Position numbers and translations under genes: made by a program
The notes under the pieces: model-generated
The model's input: the letters and a program-made list of their open reading frames with translations, nothing else
What the model was told of the DNA's origin: nothing
The model's database searches: none
NCBI GenBank assembly: GCA_910577505.1
Contig: CAJTLN010000001.1
Coordinates: 124,001-188,000 of the forward strand
DNA: 64,000 nt
From: an uncultured Bacilli bacterium
GTDB taxonomy: Bacteria; Bacillota_I; Bacilli_A; RF39; UBA660
Reading direction: 5' to 3'
Part shown: piece by piece, positions 33,138 to 41,627 of the stretch
How the letters are laid out: every line of letters begins with the position of its first letter
Numbering within the stretch: the stretch's first letter is position 1

Positions 33138-34062
33138 CTATCCTCGCAATATTTCTAAAGTTTTCTGGAAATCCCATCCTATCAAGGACTTTATCAATTT
33201 CTATTGTATGAATTTTACCTTCTAAAATATCTAATTCATATGAAAGCTCATTTATCAATAAAGTAAAATCTTCGGGTCTTAATAATTGTTTTAAAATTAA
33301 AACTAATGCAAATAAATCATCTTTACCATATATATACTCACCATCAGTCTTTGGAATATTTAAATAAGCATGATACCTAGTATCTTCAATCATTCTTTGA
33401 GTTCTATGATCATACAAAATATCTTCATGTGCACATAAGTTTCTAAAATTAGCTAATATTTGTAAATAAATCATTAATGAATCTGGATAAATTCCATAAA
33501 CTTCTGCAATATCTTTTTGATCTTCTTTTTTCATAATCGTATATAATTCAGAAATTAAACCAAAAGATAAAACTTTAACTACTACCCAAAAAGGTACATA
33601 TCCATAATTACTTATATAATGCATTGTAGCAGAATGTTGCCCTCCATTAATTCTTATTTGTCTTTTTATCTTCTTTAACAAATCATTAACCTGTCTTGCT
33701 TTATCATTTGATCTATCAAAATTTGATGGATTCAAATAATCTTTTTCTTTAATACCATATTTCTTAGATAATTGATAAGAAAAAATACTTTTAGCATTAT
33801 TTTCAACTATTAAGATATTTTTAAAGAAAATATTTCTTATCTGCCTATCAAAGTTAAACATTGCATATAATTCTTTAAAATTAGTTCCAGGAATAAACAT
33901 CCTATCTTTTGGTGATTTTAAGAATAAATGTCTATAACCACTAATAAAAAAATAATTTTCTCTTAATAAAACAACTTTAGCATAATCAATATCATCAATT
34001 TCAAGCCCTTTGCTTTTTAAAATATCAATTTGTTCATCAATAGTTTTAAATGTTTTTATCAC
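33121..34062 (-). CDS. Abi-family protein (AbiD/F-like, HEPN fold)
   Basis: 313 residues matching the Abi_2 family: LRENYFFISGYRHLFL near the N-terminus, FKELYAMFNFDRQIRNIFF (FNFDRQIR) in the middle, and the HEPN-type motif ANFRNLCAHEDILYDHR (Arg-x4-His, about residue 212). Members cause abortive phage infection, probably as RNases. Here it is directly upstream of and overlapping htrA, an unusual partner. GGTGATGTGGTGTG-type sequence lies before the start. It may have a housekeeping or stress role instead of phage defence. Confidence 0.85.
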   Translation of the reverse strand: MIKTFKTIDEQIDILKSKGLEIDDIDYAKVVLLRENYFFISGYRHLFLKSPKDRMFIPGTNFKELYAMFNFDRQIRNIFFKNILIVENNAKSIFSYQLSKKYGIKEKDYLNPSNFDRSNDKARQVNDLLKKIKRQIRINGGQHSATMHYISNYGYVPFWVVVKVLSFGLISELYTIMKKEDQKDIAEVYGIYPDSLMIYLQILANFRNLCAHEDILYDHRTQRMIEDTRYHAYLNIPKTDGEYIYGKDDLFALVLILKQLLRPEDFTLLINELSYELDILEGKIHTIEIDKVLDRMGFPENFRNIARIDEYGN

Positions 34063-34141
34063 ACCACATCACCTTATTATCTTATTAATTATAACATATA
34101 ATATTTACTATTTAAATGATATATTTTTCATATTTCTATTA

Positions 34142-34150
34142 TGATATAAT
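34142..34150 (+). promoter_or_regulatory. Extended -10 promoter of the phospholipase C-like gene
   Basis: TGATATAAT at 34142-34150 has a TG motif one base before a perfect TATAAT. No good -35 is visible. It lies inside the longer reading frame that would start at 34116 and so supports the TTG start at 34170. Confidence 0.6.
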
Positions 34151-34169
34151 AATTGAAGAGGTGATAAAA

Positions 34170-35144
34170 TTGCCATCAATAACGACTCATCATATATTTT
34201 CTAAAAACATATTAAATCATCTTAAACAAAGTGAATTAGAACTTTTTAAAGACGAATTAACAATCTACCATACCTTTGCTCAAAGTCATGATTATCTTTT
34301 TTATTATACTTTTGATATTAAAAATGCTAAAAGAATCAGAAATTTAGGGCACAGAGCACATCATGAAAATACACAAGAATATATTATAAATATTGTTAAA
34401 GAAATAATAAATAATAATCTAGAAAATAATAAACAAGCTATTGCATATCTCTATGGTGTTATAACACATTATGTCTTAGACTCAACATGTCATCCATACA
34501 TATTTTATAAAACAGGAATATACAGAAAAAGTAATCCAGAATCAAAAAAATACCATGGAGAACACAATCATATGGAAAAAGATTTAGATGCCATATTCTA
34601 CGAAAGGTTTACAAACAAAAAATATAATACATGTAATTTAAATAAAGACATTATTAAAAAACCTAAATTTAGTAAAGAACTTATAAATTTAATTTCAAAT
34701 GTCTATAAAGAAACTTACAATGAAGACAACATAGGAATATTTTTTAAAAAAAGCGTCACACATACAAAAATAATAAATGCCTTAGCTATAAATGATTATT
34801 TCGGCTTAAAGAGAGCTTTGTATAAAATAATAGATTTTATAACTACTCACAAATTTGGATATATCCAAGCTTATAGTACTCACATTCTAACTCCTAATTT
34901 AGAATATCTTAATGAAGATCATAAAATATGGAATCATCCTAGTAATAAAAATTTAAAATATACATATTCATTTGATGATCTATATAATCAAAGTATAAAA
35001 AAAGTTTTAAAAATAATAAGAAAAACAAATGAGGTAATATATAATAAAAAACCAATCGAAAGTCTATATAAATATATTCCTAATGTTGATTATTCAACTG
35101 GAGTTTTAATAGAAGAATCACGGCGAATGGATTATTTTGAATAA
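34170..35144 (+). CDS. Zinc-dependent phospholipase C-like protein
   Basis: About 324 residues and the only long plus-strand gene. The N-terminus PSITTHHIFSKNIL, then FAQSHDYLFYY, GHRAHHENTQEY, GVITHYVLDSTCHPYIFY and GEHNHMEKDLD place His and Asp metal ligands as in the Zn-dependent PLC fold. No signal peptide is seen, so it may act on cytoplasmic or membrane-inner substrates. The start is TTG at 34170, with GAGGTG six bases upstream; the ATG at 34116 lies upstream of the promoter. It is divergent from the Abi gene. Confidence 0.85.
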   Translation: MPSITTHHIFSKNILNHLKQSELELFKDELTIYHTFAQSHDYLFYYTFDIKNAKRIRNLGHRAHHENTQEYIINIVKEIINNNLENNKQAIAYLYGVITHYVLDSTCHPYIFYKTGIYRKSNPESKKYHGEHNHMEKDLDAIFYERFTNKKYNTCNLNKDIIKKPKFSKELINLISNVYKETYNEDNIGIFFKKSVTHTKIINALAINDYFGLKRALYKIIDFITTHKFGYIQAYSTHILTPNLEYLNEDHKIWNHPSNKNLKYTYSFDDLYNQSIKKVLKIIRKTNEVIYNKKPIESLYKYIPNVDYSTGVLIEESRRMDYFE

Positions 35145-35174
35145 AAAATATCTAGTTTATTACTAGATATTTTT
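35145..35174. terminator. Bidirectional terminator between convergent genes
   Basis: AAAATATCTAGT (35145-35156) and ACTAGATATTTT (35162-35173) form a 12-bp stem with a 5-base loop and T or A flanks, between the plus-strand PLC-like gene and the minus-strand DUF5131 gene. Confidence 0.8.
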
Positions 35175-36048
35175 ATTTGCACTTTCCACACTTACTACAG
35201 CCATTACATATTAGCCTACTTCCGCATTCCGCACACTTATCTCCAAAAAATGGTTTATATAATTCTTCATTTTTAATTTCATTAAAAAAATCATCATATA
35301 ATTTAAACTCAATATTTTTACCTTTATAATTAAGACCAGACCTAAATGCCATTTTACTTTGAATATCTTTATTAGGTATTTTATACTCTTTACCATCTTT
35401 TATAAATACACTTCCTGTTTCCATAAAACAGAATGTAATATTCCTATTCTTACAAGCCTCATATAATGATTTAACCCAATCATAATTACATGGTCTTGCT
35501 CCATCATAATTTTCTCCACCAACAATTACTTGTTCTATTTGACCGCTATCCAAATATTTATCTATTCTTACTTCACCAATAAAAGGAGCACACATTATTC
35601 CTTTATGTTTAAAAGGCAAACTTAAAAGCAGTGGTATTCTTTCATCAGCTCTTATCTGATTCTCACAGGTTACATTAAAAATGACATTTTCATATCCATC
35701 TTCCCAATCACTTGGTAAATGTTCAAGCACTCTCTCTGGTCTCTTAGTTAATATAAAGAAACTTATATCTTTTCTCTGTCTAATGATATCCCAAGCTTCT
35801 TCTCTCCACTTATCAGCTTCTTCAACAAAAAAATCAGAAGTCATACAAACTCTTAATTGCTCACCAGACTTTACTTTATATTCTCCCCTTCTATCTTTCT
35901 GTAATGGGTAATTAAAATTATTAGTTCTATAAATTGTACTACTAGCTATCTTATTATTATGAATTTTATCTAAATAAAACATATAACAATGCTGACATCC
36001 CTCACTCTTTTTAGTACACCCATGCCATGGATTCCAAATATCATGCAT
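35173..36048 (-). CDS. DUF5131 (phage Gp37/Gp68-like) protein
   Basis: About 291 residues. IWNPWHGCTKKSEGCQHCYM near the N-terminus has the Cys-x6-Cys-x2-Cys cluster, followed by RVCMTSDFFVEE, FILTKRPERV and VIVGGENYDGARPC, all typical of this family. It is related in layout to radical SAM proteins and often found in phages. A C-terminal Cys-rich zinc-ribbon-like tail (CAECGSRLICNGCSKCGKC) is present. The ATG overlaps the end of the macrodomain gene (ATGCATGA), so the two are coupled. The reaction is unknown. Confidence 0.82.
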   Translation of the reverse strand: MHDIWNPWHGCTKKSEGCQHCYMFYLDKIHNNKIASSTIYRTNNFNYPLQKDRRGEYKVKSGEQLRVCMTSDFFVEEADKWREEAWDIIRQRKDISFFILTKRPERVLEHLPSDWEDGYENVIFNVTCENQIRADERIPLLLSLPFKHKGIMCAPFIGEVRIDKYLDSGQIEQVIVGGENYDGARPCNYDWVKSLYEACKNRNITFCFMETGSVFIKDGKEYKIPNKDIQSKMAFRSGLNYKGKNIEFKLYDDFFNEIKNEELYKPFFGDKCAECGSRLICNGCSKCGKCK

Positions 36049-36835
36049 TTTGAACACCAACTAATACTTTACTATAAAGCTGATAGAATTCATCATTATC
36101 AACTTGAAAAATAACTTTTTCCATACAACCCTTATTTTCTTTTAAAAACTTTATTACTGTATTAACTGAAATTTCAACCAACTTATTAACATCTAATTTA
36201 GAATTTAATCCAATACAAGGAACTACAATAGTTTTAACCATATTATTCTTAGCACATTCTAAAACATTCATATAGCACATACCTAAAATCTTTTCTATTT
36301 CTAAAGTTGAATCTTCAATATTAGGAACTACTACATGAATTATATAATCGCAAGGAAGATTATAAGCTCGAGTAATCAAAATATCTGCTTCATCAAGAAT
36401 TTCATCTTTCAATAAAGAAGAACATTTTATTCCAAGACGCATTCCACTCCTTAAGAATATATTATAATCCATTTTTTTATTATCAATACTTTCTCTTAAA
36501 AGACATTTATTAGTAGTAGGATTAACTATCAAATCAGAGTAAATTGTAGTTATATCACCTTTCCATAAGCAAATCTTATTACCATTATCAATACTAGTAT
36601 TCAAGGTCTGATTAACCGTTTGTAACTTTTCTCCATCAGTTAATTTTCTATTAATTAAATCCAATCTTAAGAACTTATCTTCAGCTATTAAAATATCTTC
36701 TGGTATATTTTTTAACTCTTTAGTAGTTACAACATTTTCCCATAGCTTTATCTTATCTTCTAATGAATCAGGAATAAGACTATCATCCTCAATAAAATAC
36801 TTTAATATTCTATCTAAAAATAATTTTTTATTCAT
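36041..36835 (-). CDS. Macrodomain protein of the Zn-macro type, degenerate
   Basis: About 264 residues. The N-terminal helical part (NRKLTDGEKLQTVNQTLN) and ICLWKGDITTIYSDLIVNP match Zn-containing protein-ADP-ribose hydrolases, as does ITRAYNLPCDYIIHVVVPNI. The usual Asn-Ala-Ala-Asn reads VNPTTN, and the usual zinc region (Gly-Cys-x2-Pro-x-His-x-Cys-Ile-Asp-Asn) reads LLRESIDNKKM, so the zinc ligands seem lost. It may bind rather than cleave ADP-ribose. The start at 36835 has GGTGGT upstream. It is coupled to the DUF5131 gene. Confidence 0.75.
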   Translation of the reverse strand: MNKKLFLDRILKYFIEDDSLIPDSLEDKIKLWENVVTTKELKNIPEDILIAEDKFLRLDLINRKLTDGEKLQTVNQTLNTSIDNGNKICLWKGDITTIYSDLIVNPTTNKCLLRESIDNKKMDYNIFLRSGMRLGIKCSSLLKDEILDEADILITRAYNLPCDYIIHVVVPNIEDSTLEIEKILGMCYMNVLECAKNNMVKTIVVPCIGLNSKLDVNKLVEISVNTVIKFLKENKGCMEKVIFQVDNDEFYQLYSKVLVGVQNA

Positions 36836-36882
36836 AACTACCACCAATTAATATTATAAAATAAAACATTAACTTTAACAAA

Positions 36883-37530
36883 TTAATAATATTGTATTAA
36901 ACCATTAATTATTGACTTAACTATTTTAAATTGATAAGAATCATCTATTAATAAATTCCTTTCTTTAGCATTGGATAAAAATCCACATTCAATTAATAAA
37001 CCAGGTATAGTAAGCTTTTTATACATATAAATACTTTCACTTAATTTTTTTTCATTCATCGGACTATTCAAATCTTTTCTTAAGCTTTCTTGGATAATCT
37101 TAGCTAATCTTTCATTACTTCCAGTATAAAAAGTTTGCGCTCCATAATATTTTGAATCTGCTAAATAATTCATATGAATACTTATATACATATCTGCTCC
37201 ACTACTATTTATTAACCTTATTCTATTATCAAAATCACTTTTCTTTCTTCTATCCACATTAGGACTACTTAAATCATAATCACCGTCTCTAGTCAAAATA
37301 ACATTTACACCTTGTTTTACCAACTCATCTCTAAGTTTTAAAACTATATTTAAGTTAATATCACTTTCATAAATATCATTTGAAGAAGTTCCTCTATCCT
37401 TTCCTCCATGCCCAGCATCTAATACAATAACCTTCCCCATTAATTTATTATTTATTTCATGACCAAATGAAACGCTACTTGTTAATAAAATTAAAGTTAT
37501 TAACATCAAAACAAAATATATCTTTTTCAT
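36883..37530 (-). CDS. cwlD: Secreted N-acetylmuramoyl-L-alanine amidase, CwlD-like
   Basis: 215 residues with a signal peptide (about 1-23, MKKIYFVLMLITLILLTSS) and an Amidase_3 domain: IVLDAGHGGKDRGT (His), ESDINLNIVLKLRDEL (Glu), DMYISIHMNYLAD (His), GAQTFYTGS and GLLIECGFLSN (Glu). Size, secretion and the AQTFY segment fit CwlD, which makes muramic lactam in spore cortex. The other sporulation genes in the window support this, but general wall amidases look similar. Confidence 0.78.
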   Translation of the reverse strand: MKKIYFVLMLITLILLTSSVSFGHEINNKLMGKVIVLDAGHGGKDRGTSSNDIYESDINLNIVLKLRDELVKQGVNVILTRDGDYDLSSPNVDRRKKSDFDNRIRLINSSGADMYISIHMNYLADSKYYGAQTFYTGSNERLAKIIQESLRKDLNSPMNEKKLSESIYMYKKLTIPGLLIECGFLSNAKERNLLIDDSYQFKIVKSIINGLIQYY

Positions 37531-37545
37531 ACTAAAATTTATTCA

Positions 37546-37573
37546 AAATAAAAAGAGATATACAAAATATCTC
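37546..37573 (-). terminator. Terminator of the 37588 gene
   Basis: GAGATAT (37555-37561) pairs with ATATCTC (37567-37573); on the minus strand a TTTTTATTTT run follows. Confidence 0.7.
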
Positions 37574-37587
37574 ACTTTTTATTTATA

Positions 37588-38469
37588 TTATTTACTAAGT
37601 TCAGTACTTACATAATAATAATTTATTTTATCATCAGTTTTAAAAGTATGTTTAAATGTTAAATTATCTGCACTTTTCAATTCATAATAATAATCTGTAC
37701 TATCAGAAGAATGTAAATAATAATTATCATATTCTGTTCCTACGGTACTTCTTTTATCTACCAAATAACCTTTTTCATAAATAACAATCGTTCCATCTTC
37801 GTCCTTAGTAACTTTCTGAATAGTAAATTTACTTTCAAGACTACCTGTAATTCCTGTTTGATTTATAACATTTCCACAAATATATGTTTCTCCATTATTA
37901 GGATCTACAACACAACTTTTTCCAGGTTCTGGGCTAAATGTAACACTTGTATCTAAAATTTCATCATTAAATAGCTTTTTATTAGTTTCCATAAATAAAC
38001 TTCTATTTATTCTAATAATTGTACAACTATTAGTAGGATTATATACATCAGTTGATGGATCTACTAAAAATTCATAATTACAATTTTGAGCTCCCCACCA
38101 TAATGAATCAAGTTTTTCTGAAATTCCTTGCTTGTTTGCAACTAGTTGATTATATACTAATTTCAATTTTGATGTATTATCTAATGTACTAATATTTATT
38201 CCCTTAGTCGAATAAAACATAACTTCACCATTTATTGTTGCATATAAGCTATTAATTAAATCTTTACTTTTTTCATCTTCTGTTATATCTTTTGGTCCAT
38301 TATTTACCACTTCATCATCGGGTTGATTAAGATTATTTTTGTATTCTAAATATTTAATAGTTCCAAAATAACCTAATGCAATTCCAGATGCCAAAAACAA
38401 AATAAATAATATAAAATTTCTAATAGTATGACCTTTATTCTTTTTTTTATTATTATCATTTACTTCCAT
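37588..38469 (-). CDS. Membrane-anchored protein of unknown function
   Basis: About 293 residues: a short basic cytoplasmic start, one membrane helix (FILFILFLASGIALGYFGTI, about residues 25-45) and a large outside domain rich in Thr, Asn and Tyr with paired Cys (NPTNSCTIIRIN; GKSCVVDPNNGETYICGN). The start at 38469 has GAAGGG upstream; the longer frame to 38559 would add an unlikely second helix. The family is not recognised. It lies between the CwlD-like amidase and tandem radical SAM genes; a surface role is inferred from topology. Confidence 0.65.
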   Translation of the reverse strand: MEVNDNNKKKNKGHTIRNFILFILFLASGIALGYFGTIKYLEYKNNLNQPDDEVVNNGPKDITEDEKSKDLINSLYATINGEVMFYSTKGINISTLDNTSKLKLVYNQLVANKQGISEKLDSLWWGAQNCNYEFLVDPSTDVYNPTNSCTIIRINRSLFMETNKKLFNDEILDTSVTFSPEPGKSCVVDPNNGETYICGNVINQTGITGSLESKFTIQKVTKDEDGTIVIYEKGYLVDKRSTVGTEYDNYYLHSSDSTDYYYELKSADNLTFKHTFKTDDKINYYYVSTELSK

Positions 38470-38580
38470 AACTAGATACCCTTCCATTCTTACAATAATT
38501 ATAAAAAATAAAAAGATATTTATCAATGCATAATTTAAGATATATTTTTTCAAACGCAAACTTTACAAAAAAAGTGATAC

Positions 38581-39405
38581 TTAATCACTCAATAATTTAT
38601 TTAATTTAATTTCTTCTTCTGTCATATTCATAGCTATAAAATCAATATATTTTTGCGTTGCATCAACTAAAGACATATTATTTATATTAGCTCTTATTTT
38701 ATAAGACTCTGTATCCTCTTCTTTAAACTCAAGACCATATCCAACCAAATTTCCATAAACATCAATTGTAAGCTGACCACCAATTGAATCATCTAAAAGG
38801 AATACAGGTCGGCCAACTTCTCTGTGAATACCAAAATAATCATTTGTAACATAAGGATTATGAACCATTTTATTTATCTCTTCTAATCTATCTTGTGATA
38901 AATCCTTAGCTCTGCCAATAGCATATATCATTTGTTTCATAGTATATTTAGGTTCTTCACTATCATCTCCATACTTCGTAGCTCCAAAATAATCACTTAA
39001 TATTTTAAAATTCTTATCTCTTAACGATACAAATCCAAGTCTTTCTACTTCTAATTGATGAAATATATCTGCAGAAACTTTTATATCAAGTTTAGTTAGT
39101 TCACTCAATTCTTTCAATACTCTAAGAACTCTCGCACTCATTATTGTCCCATTAGTAATAAACCTTATAACACCAATTCTAATACATTCATTTCTAATTA
39201 TTTCCACTAATTTTTCTAATTGATTAATTGCTATTAATGGTTCACCACCAGTTAAAAGTAAAACATCTATTCCATCTATATTTTTAAATACATTATCTAA
39301 CGTATTCAGACTCATACTTACGCACTCTTTATCTCCTCTTAAACAATGTTCACAATATAAAGTACAATTTCTAGTAATTTCTAAATGCAATTCCTCTATT
39401 ATCAT
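38581..39405 (-). CDS. Radical SAM protein, tandem paralogue 1
   Basis: 274 residues. The cluster motif is TRNCTLYCEHCLRGDKEC (Cys-x3-Cys-x2-Cys), followed by LLLTGGEPL (SAM binding) and ITNGTIMSARVL. There is no C-terminal SPASM cluster. It shares about half its residues with the 39410-40207 product. The two genes are four bases apart. No precursor peptide or transport gene is next to them. The substrate is unknown. Confidence 0.8.
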   Translation of the reverse strand: MIIEELHLEITRNCTLYCEHCLRGDKECVSMSLNTLDNVFKNIDGIDVLLLTGGEPLIAINQLEKLVEIIRNECIRIGVIRFITNGTIMSARVLRVLKELSELTKLDIKVSADIFHQLEVERLGFVSLRDKNFKILSDYFGATKYGDDSEEPKYTMKQMIYAIGRAKDLSQDRLEEINKMVHNPYVTNDYFGIHREVGRPVFLLDDSIGGQLTIDVYGNLVGYGLEFKEEDTESYKIRANINNMSLVDATQKYIDFIAMNMTEEEIKLNKLLSD

Positions 39406-39409
39406 ACAA

Positions 39410-40207
39410 TCACCTCTTAGCAGGAACTCTAGCAGCTATAATATCTTGATTATTTGTATAATCAATAAAATTATTTAACGCTCTCTTAAATCCAAGTTGA
39501 TTTATATTAGTATTAACTCTTTCTGCTTGTTCATCTTCTTCTTTAAAAGACTGACCATAACTAACAATATTTCCATAAATATCTACAGGAACATAACCAA
39601 AAATTGAATTTTCTTGAATAAAAAATTTCGGTTGACTCATTGTTCTAAGACCAGGTTGAATAAGATATTCCCCTTCAATCATTCCGTTTATATCTCTTAA
39701 TCTATCTTGTGATAATAACTCTGCTCTACCTACACAAGATAAATAAGAAGTCTTTTTTTCATATTCAATGCTATATTCCTCGCTAACAAATAAATCATGT
39801 AATATTTTAAAATTCTTATTTCTTAATTCTAATAAGCTCAATCTTTCTAATTCTAGTTTATGGAATATATCCCCTGATATATCTATTCGTAAATAAGTTA
39901 TTCTTGCTAATTCTTTTAACGCTTTTAAAACTCTAGAACTCATAACAGTTCCATTTGTTACCAAAGTAATCTTTCCTATTCTAACATTTCTCTTCTTTAT
40001 TACTTCTATCAAATATTCTAATTGACTTATAGCAATAAGGGGTTCACCACCTGTCAATAATAAATTATAAATATAATTAACTTCCATAAATATATTATCT
40101 ATAGTATCAAAGCATATATTTTTACATTCTTTCTCACCACGTAAACAATGTTCGCAATAAAGAGTGCAATTTCTAGTCATTTCTAAATGTAATTCTTGAA
40201 CATTCAC
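39410..40207 (-). CDS. Radical SAM protein, tandem paralogue 2
   Basis: 265 residues with TRNCTLYCEHCLRGEKEC, LLLTGGEPLIAIS and VTNGTVMSSRVLKAL, in the same layout as its neighbour. It lacks a SPASM domain. AAGGAGGGG lies before the ATG. The two paralogues may form a heterodimer or have split substrates. The pair is downstream of rpsI but has its own spacing and a terminator between. The function is unknown. Confidence 0.8.
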   Translation of the reverse strand: MNVQELHLEMTRNCTLYCEHCLRGEKECKNICFDTIDNIFMEVNYIYNLLLTGGEPLIAISQLEYLIEVIKKRNVRIGKITLVTNGTVMSSRVLKALKELARITYLRIDISGDIFHKLELERLSLLELRNKNFKILHDLFVSEEYSIEYEKKTSYLSCVGRAELLSQDRLRDINGMIEGEYLIQPGLRTMSQPKFFIQENSIFGYVPVDIYGNIVSYGQSFKEEDEQAERVNTNINQLGFKRALNNFIDYTNNQDIIAARVPAKR

Positions 40208-40279
40208 AAAACCCCTCCTTAAAATTAAGGGATATTATAACACATATAACTAAAATCATAAAATTTAAGTTAAAGCAAA

Positions 40280-40306
40280 AGAAAAAACTCGTAATATACG
40301 AGTTTT
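40280..40306 (-). terminator. rplM-rpsI terminator
   Basis: AAAACTCGTA pairs with TACGAGTTTT around a 3-base loop, then a TTTTCTTTT run on the minus strand, after the rpsI stop. Confidence 0.8.
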
Positions 40307-40327
40307 AAGTACTGAAATCTGTAAATA

Positions 40328-40744
40328 TTAACGTTTACTAAATTGTGGAGCACGTCTTGCTTTCTTAAGACCTGGTTTTTTACGTTCTTTACTTCTTGGA
40401 TCTCTTGTAACGAATCCAGCAGTTTTAAGAGTTTTTCTATAAGCATCTTCTCTAGTTTGATCAGCATCTGCATCGAATGCTAATAAAGCACGAGTTATAC
40501 CTAATCTAATAGCTCCAGTTTGGCCAGAGAATCCTCCACCCTTAACTGTTACTTCAATGTCGAACTTATCCTCATTACCAGTTGCTACTAATGGTTGTTT
40601 TAAATCCATTACTAATACTGCAAAAGGCATATATTCATTAACATCTTTTCCATTAACTGTAATATTTCCCTTACCAGCAGTCATTCTAACTTGAGCAACA
40701 GAACGTTTTCTACGTCCAGTAGCTGTCCATACTTGTTTAGCCAT
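40328..40744 (-). CDS. rpsI: 30S ribosomal protein S9
   Basis: 138 residues, slightly longer than most S9. TATGRRKRSVAQVRM near the start, GGGFSGQTGAIRLGI in the middle and the basic C-terminus ending RAPQFSKR are diagnostic. The tail reaches the ribosomal P site. It is 13 bases downstream of rplM, the usual pair. AGGAGG precedes the ATG. An out-of-frame reading over 40270-40473 is a shadow. Confidence 0.97.
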   Translation of the reverse strand: MAKQVWTATGRRKRSVAQVRMTAGKGNITVNGKDVNEYMPFAVLVMDLKQPLVATGNEDKFDIEVTVKGGGFSGQTGAIRLGITRALLAFDADADQTREDAYRKTLKTAGFVTRDPRSKERKKPGLKKARRAPQFSKR

Positions 40745-40757
40745 AATTTAAAACCTC

Positions 40758-41189
40758 CTAGTTAACTTTCATTTCGATTGGTTTTTGAGCTTGTTGTTTA
40801 TGTTCAGGACCAGCATATACGAATAATTTCTTACCCATAGCTCTTCCTAATCTTCCTTTTGGAAGCATACCTTTAACAGCTCTTTCAATCATTTCTTCTG
40901 GATATTTTTCAATCATTGTTTTAGCATTTCTTTCTCTTAAACCACCAACGTAACCACTATGATTATAATATTTCTTATCCTCAAGTTTATTACCAGTTAG
41001 TTTAACCTTTTCAGCATTTACTACGATTACGTAGTCTCCACAATCGATGTGTGGTGTATAAGTAGCTTTATGTTTACCTTTTAAAACTACTGCTACTTTA
41101 GAAGCTAATCTACCTAAAGCAACTCCTTCAGCATCGATAACATACCATTTACGTTCAACAGTTTCTTTCTTTTCCATAAATGTATTCAT
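40758..41189 (-). CDS. rplM: 50S ribosomal protein L13
   Basis: 143 residues with WYVIDAEGVALGRLAS, the YTPHIDCGDYVIVVNA segment and AVKGMLPKGRLGRAM typical of L13. It forms the usual operon with rpsI behind the promoter at 41270-41298. GAAAGG lies before the ATG; a second ATG five codons in is possible. The roughly 75-base leader has L13-leader-like pairing. Confidence 0.97.
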   Translation of the reverse strand: MNTFMEKKETVERKWYVIDAEGVALGRLASKVAVVLKGKHKATYTPHIDCGDYVIVVNAEKVKLTGNKLEDKKYYNHSGYVGGLRERNAKTMIEKYPEEMIERAVKGMLPKGRLGRAMGKKLFVYAGPEHKQQAQKPIEMKVN

Positions 41190-41298
41190 ATCAAATTTCC
41201 TTTCACTGTCTTCTTTTGCTTCGCTTTCCCAGGGCTAACAAATTCCAACAAATAAAATGTACCAGTTAAAATTATATGAGAAAGTACCATAAAAGTCA
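41190..41298 (-). promoter_or_regulatory. rplM-rpsI promoter and possible L13 leader
   Basis: On the minus strand: -35 TTGACT at 41298-41293, 17-bp spacer, perfect -10 TATAAT at 41275-41270. The leader from about 41263 can form an imperfect stem TTGTTAGC/GCGAAGCAA around CCTGGGAAA. L13 leaders of Bacillota repress their own operon by binding L13. Here the promoter is firm and the leader assignment tentative. Confidence 0.7.
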
Positions 41299-41365
41299 AA
41301 TAAAATCTTCACTTTCAACAAACTTTTTCCATTATTTATCACAATTATTACACTTTCATGTCAAC

Positions 41366-41620
41366 TTATCTTCTTTTTTGCCATATTTTCCTTATAATTC
41401 CCAAGGATAAAGTAGATAAAGTAAAACCAATAACAGGAACTAAACTACTTAAATAAATATTATCATATCTACTTATAATATAAGAATATGTAACAACAAC
41501 TATATAAGTAAGAATACATATACAAATTCTTCTAGTCCAACTAATCTCCCATGCTTTATCCATTTCAACTCTCTTATTTCTTTCTTCTATTTTCTCTATT
41601 CTACTCTCTAATTCCTTCAT
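41366..41620 (-). CDS. Small two-helix membrane protein
   Basis: 84 residues: an acidic/basic N-terminal coiled coil (about 1-28) and two membrane helices (ICICILTYIVVVTYSYII and VPVIGFTLSTLSLGII). The ATG at 41620 follows GAGGTG by three bases; the longer frame begins with a TTG and overlaps truA by 11 bases. No family is recognised. Its coupling to truA is positional only. Confidence 0.6.
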   Translation of the reverse strand: MKELESRIEKIEERNKRVEMDKAWEISWTRRICICILTYIVVVTYSYIISRYDNIYLSSLVPVIGFTLSTLSLGIIRKIWQKRR

Positions 41621-41627
41621 AAACACC

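Noticed and set aside
40270..40473. 67-codon minus-strand frame over the end of rpsI
   Set aside because: It is out of frame within the rpsI coding region and its terminator.
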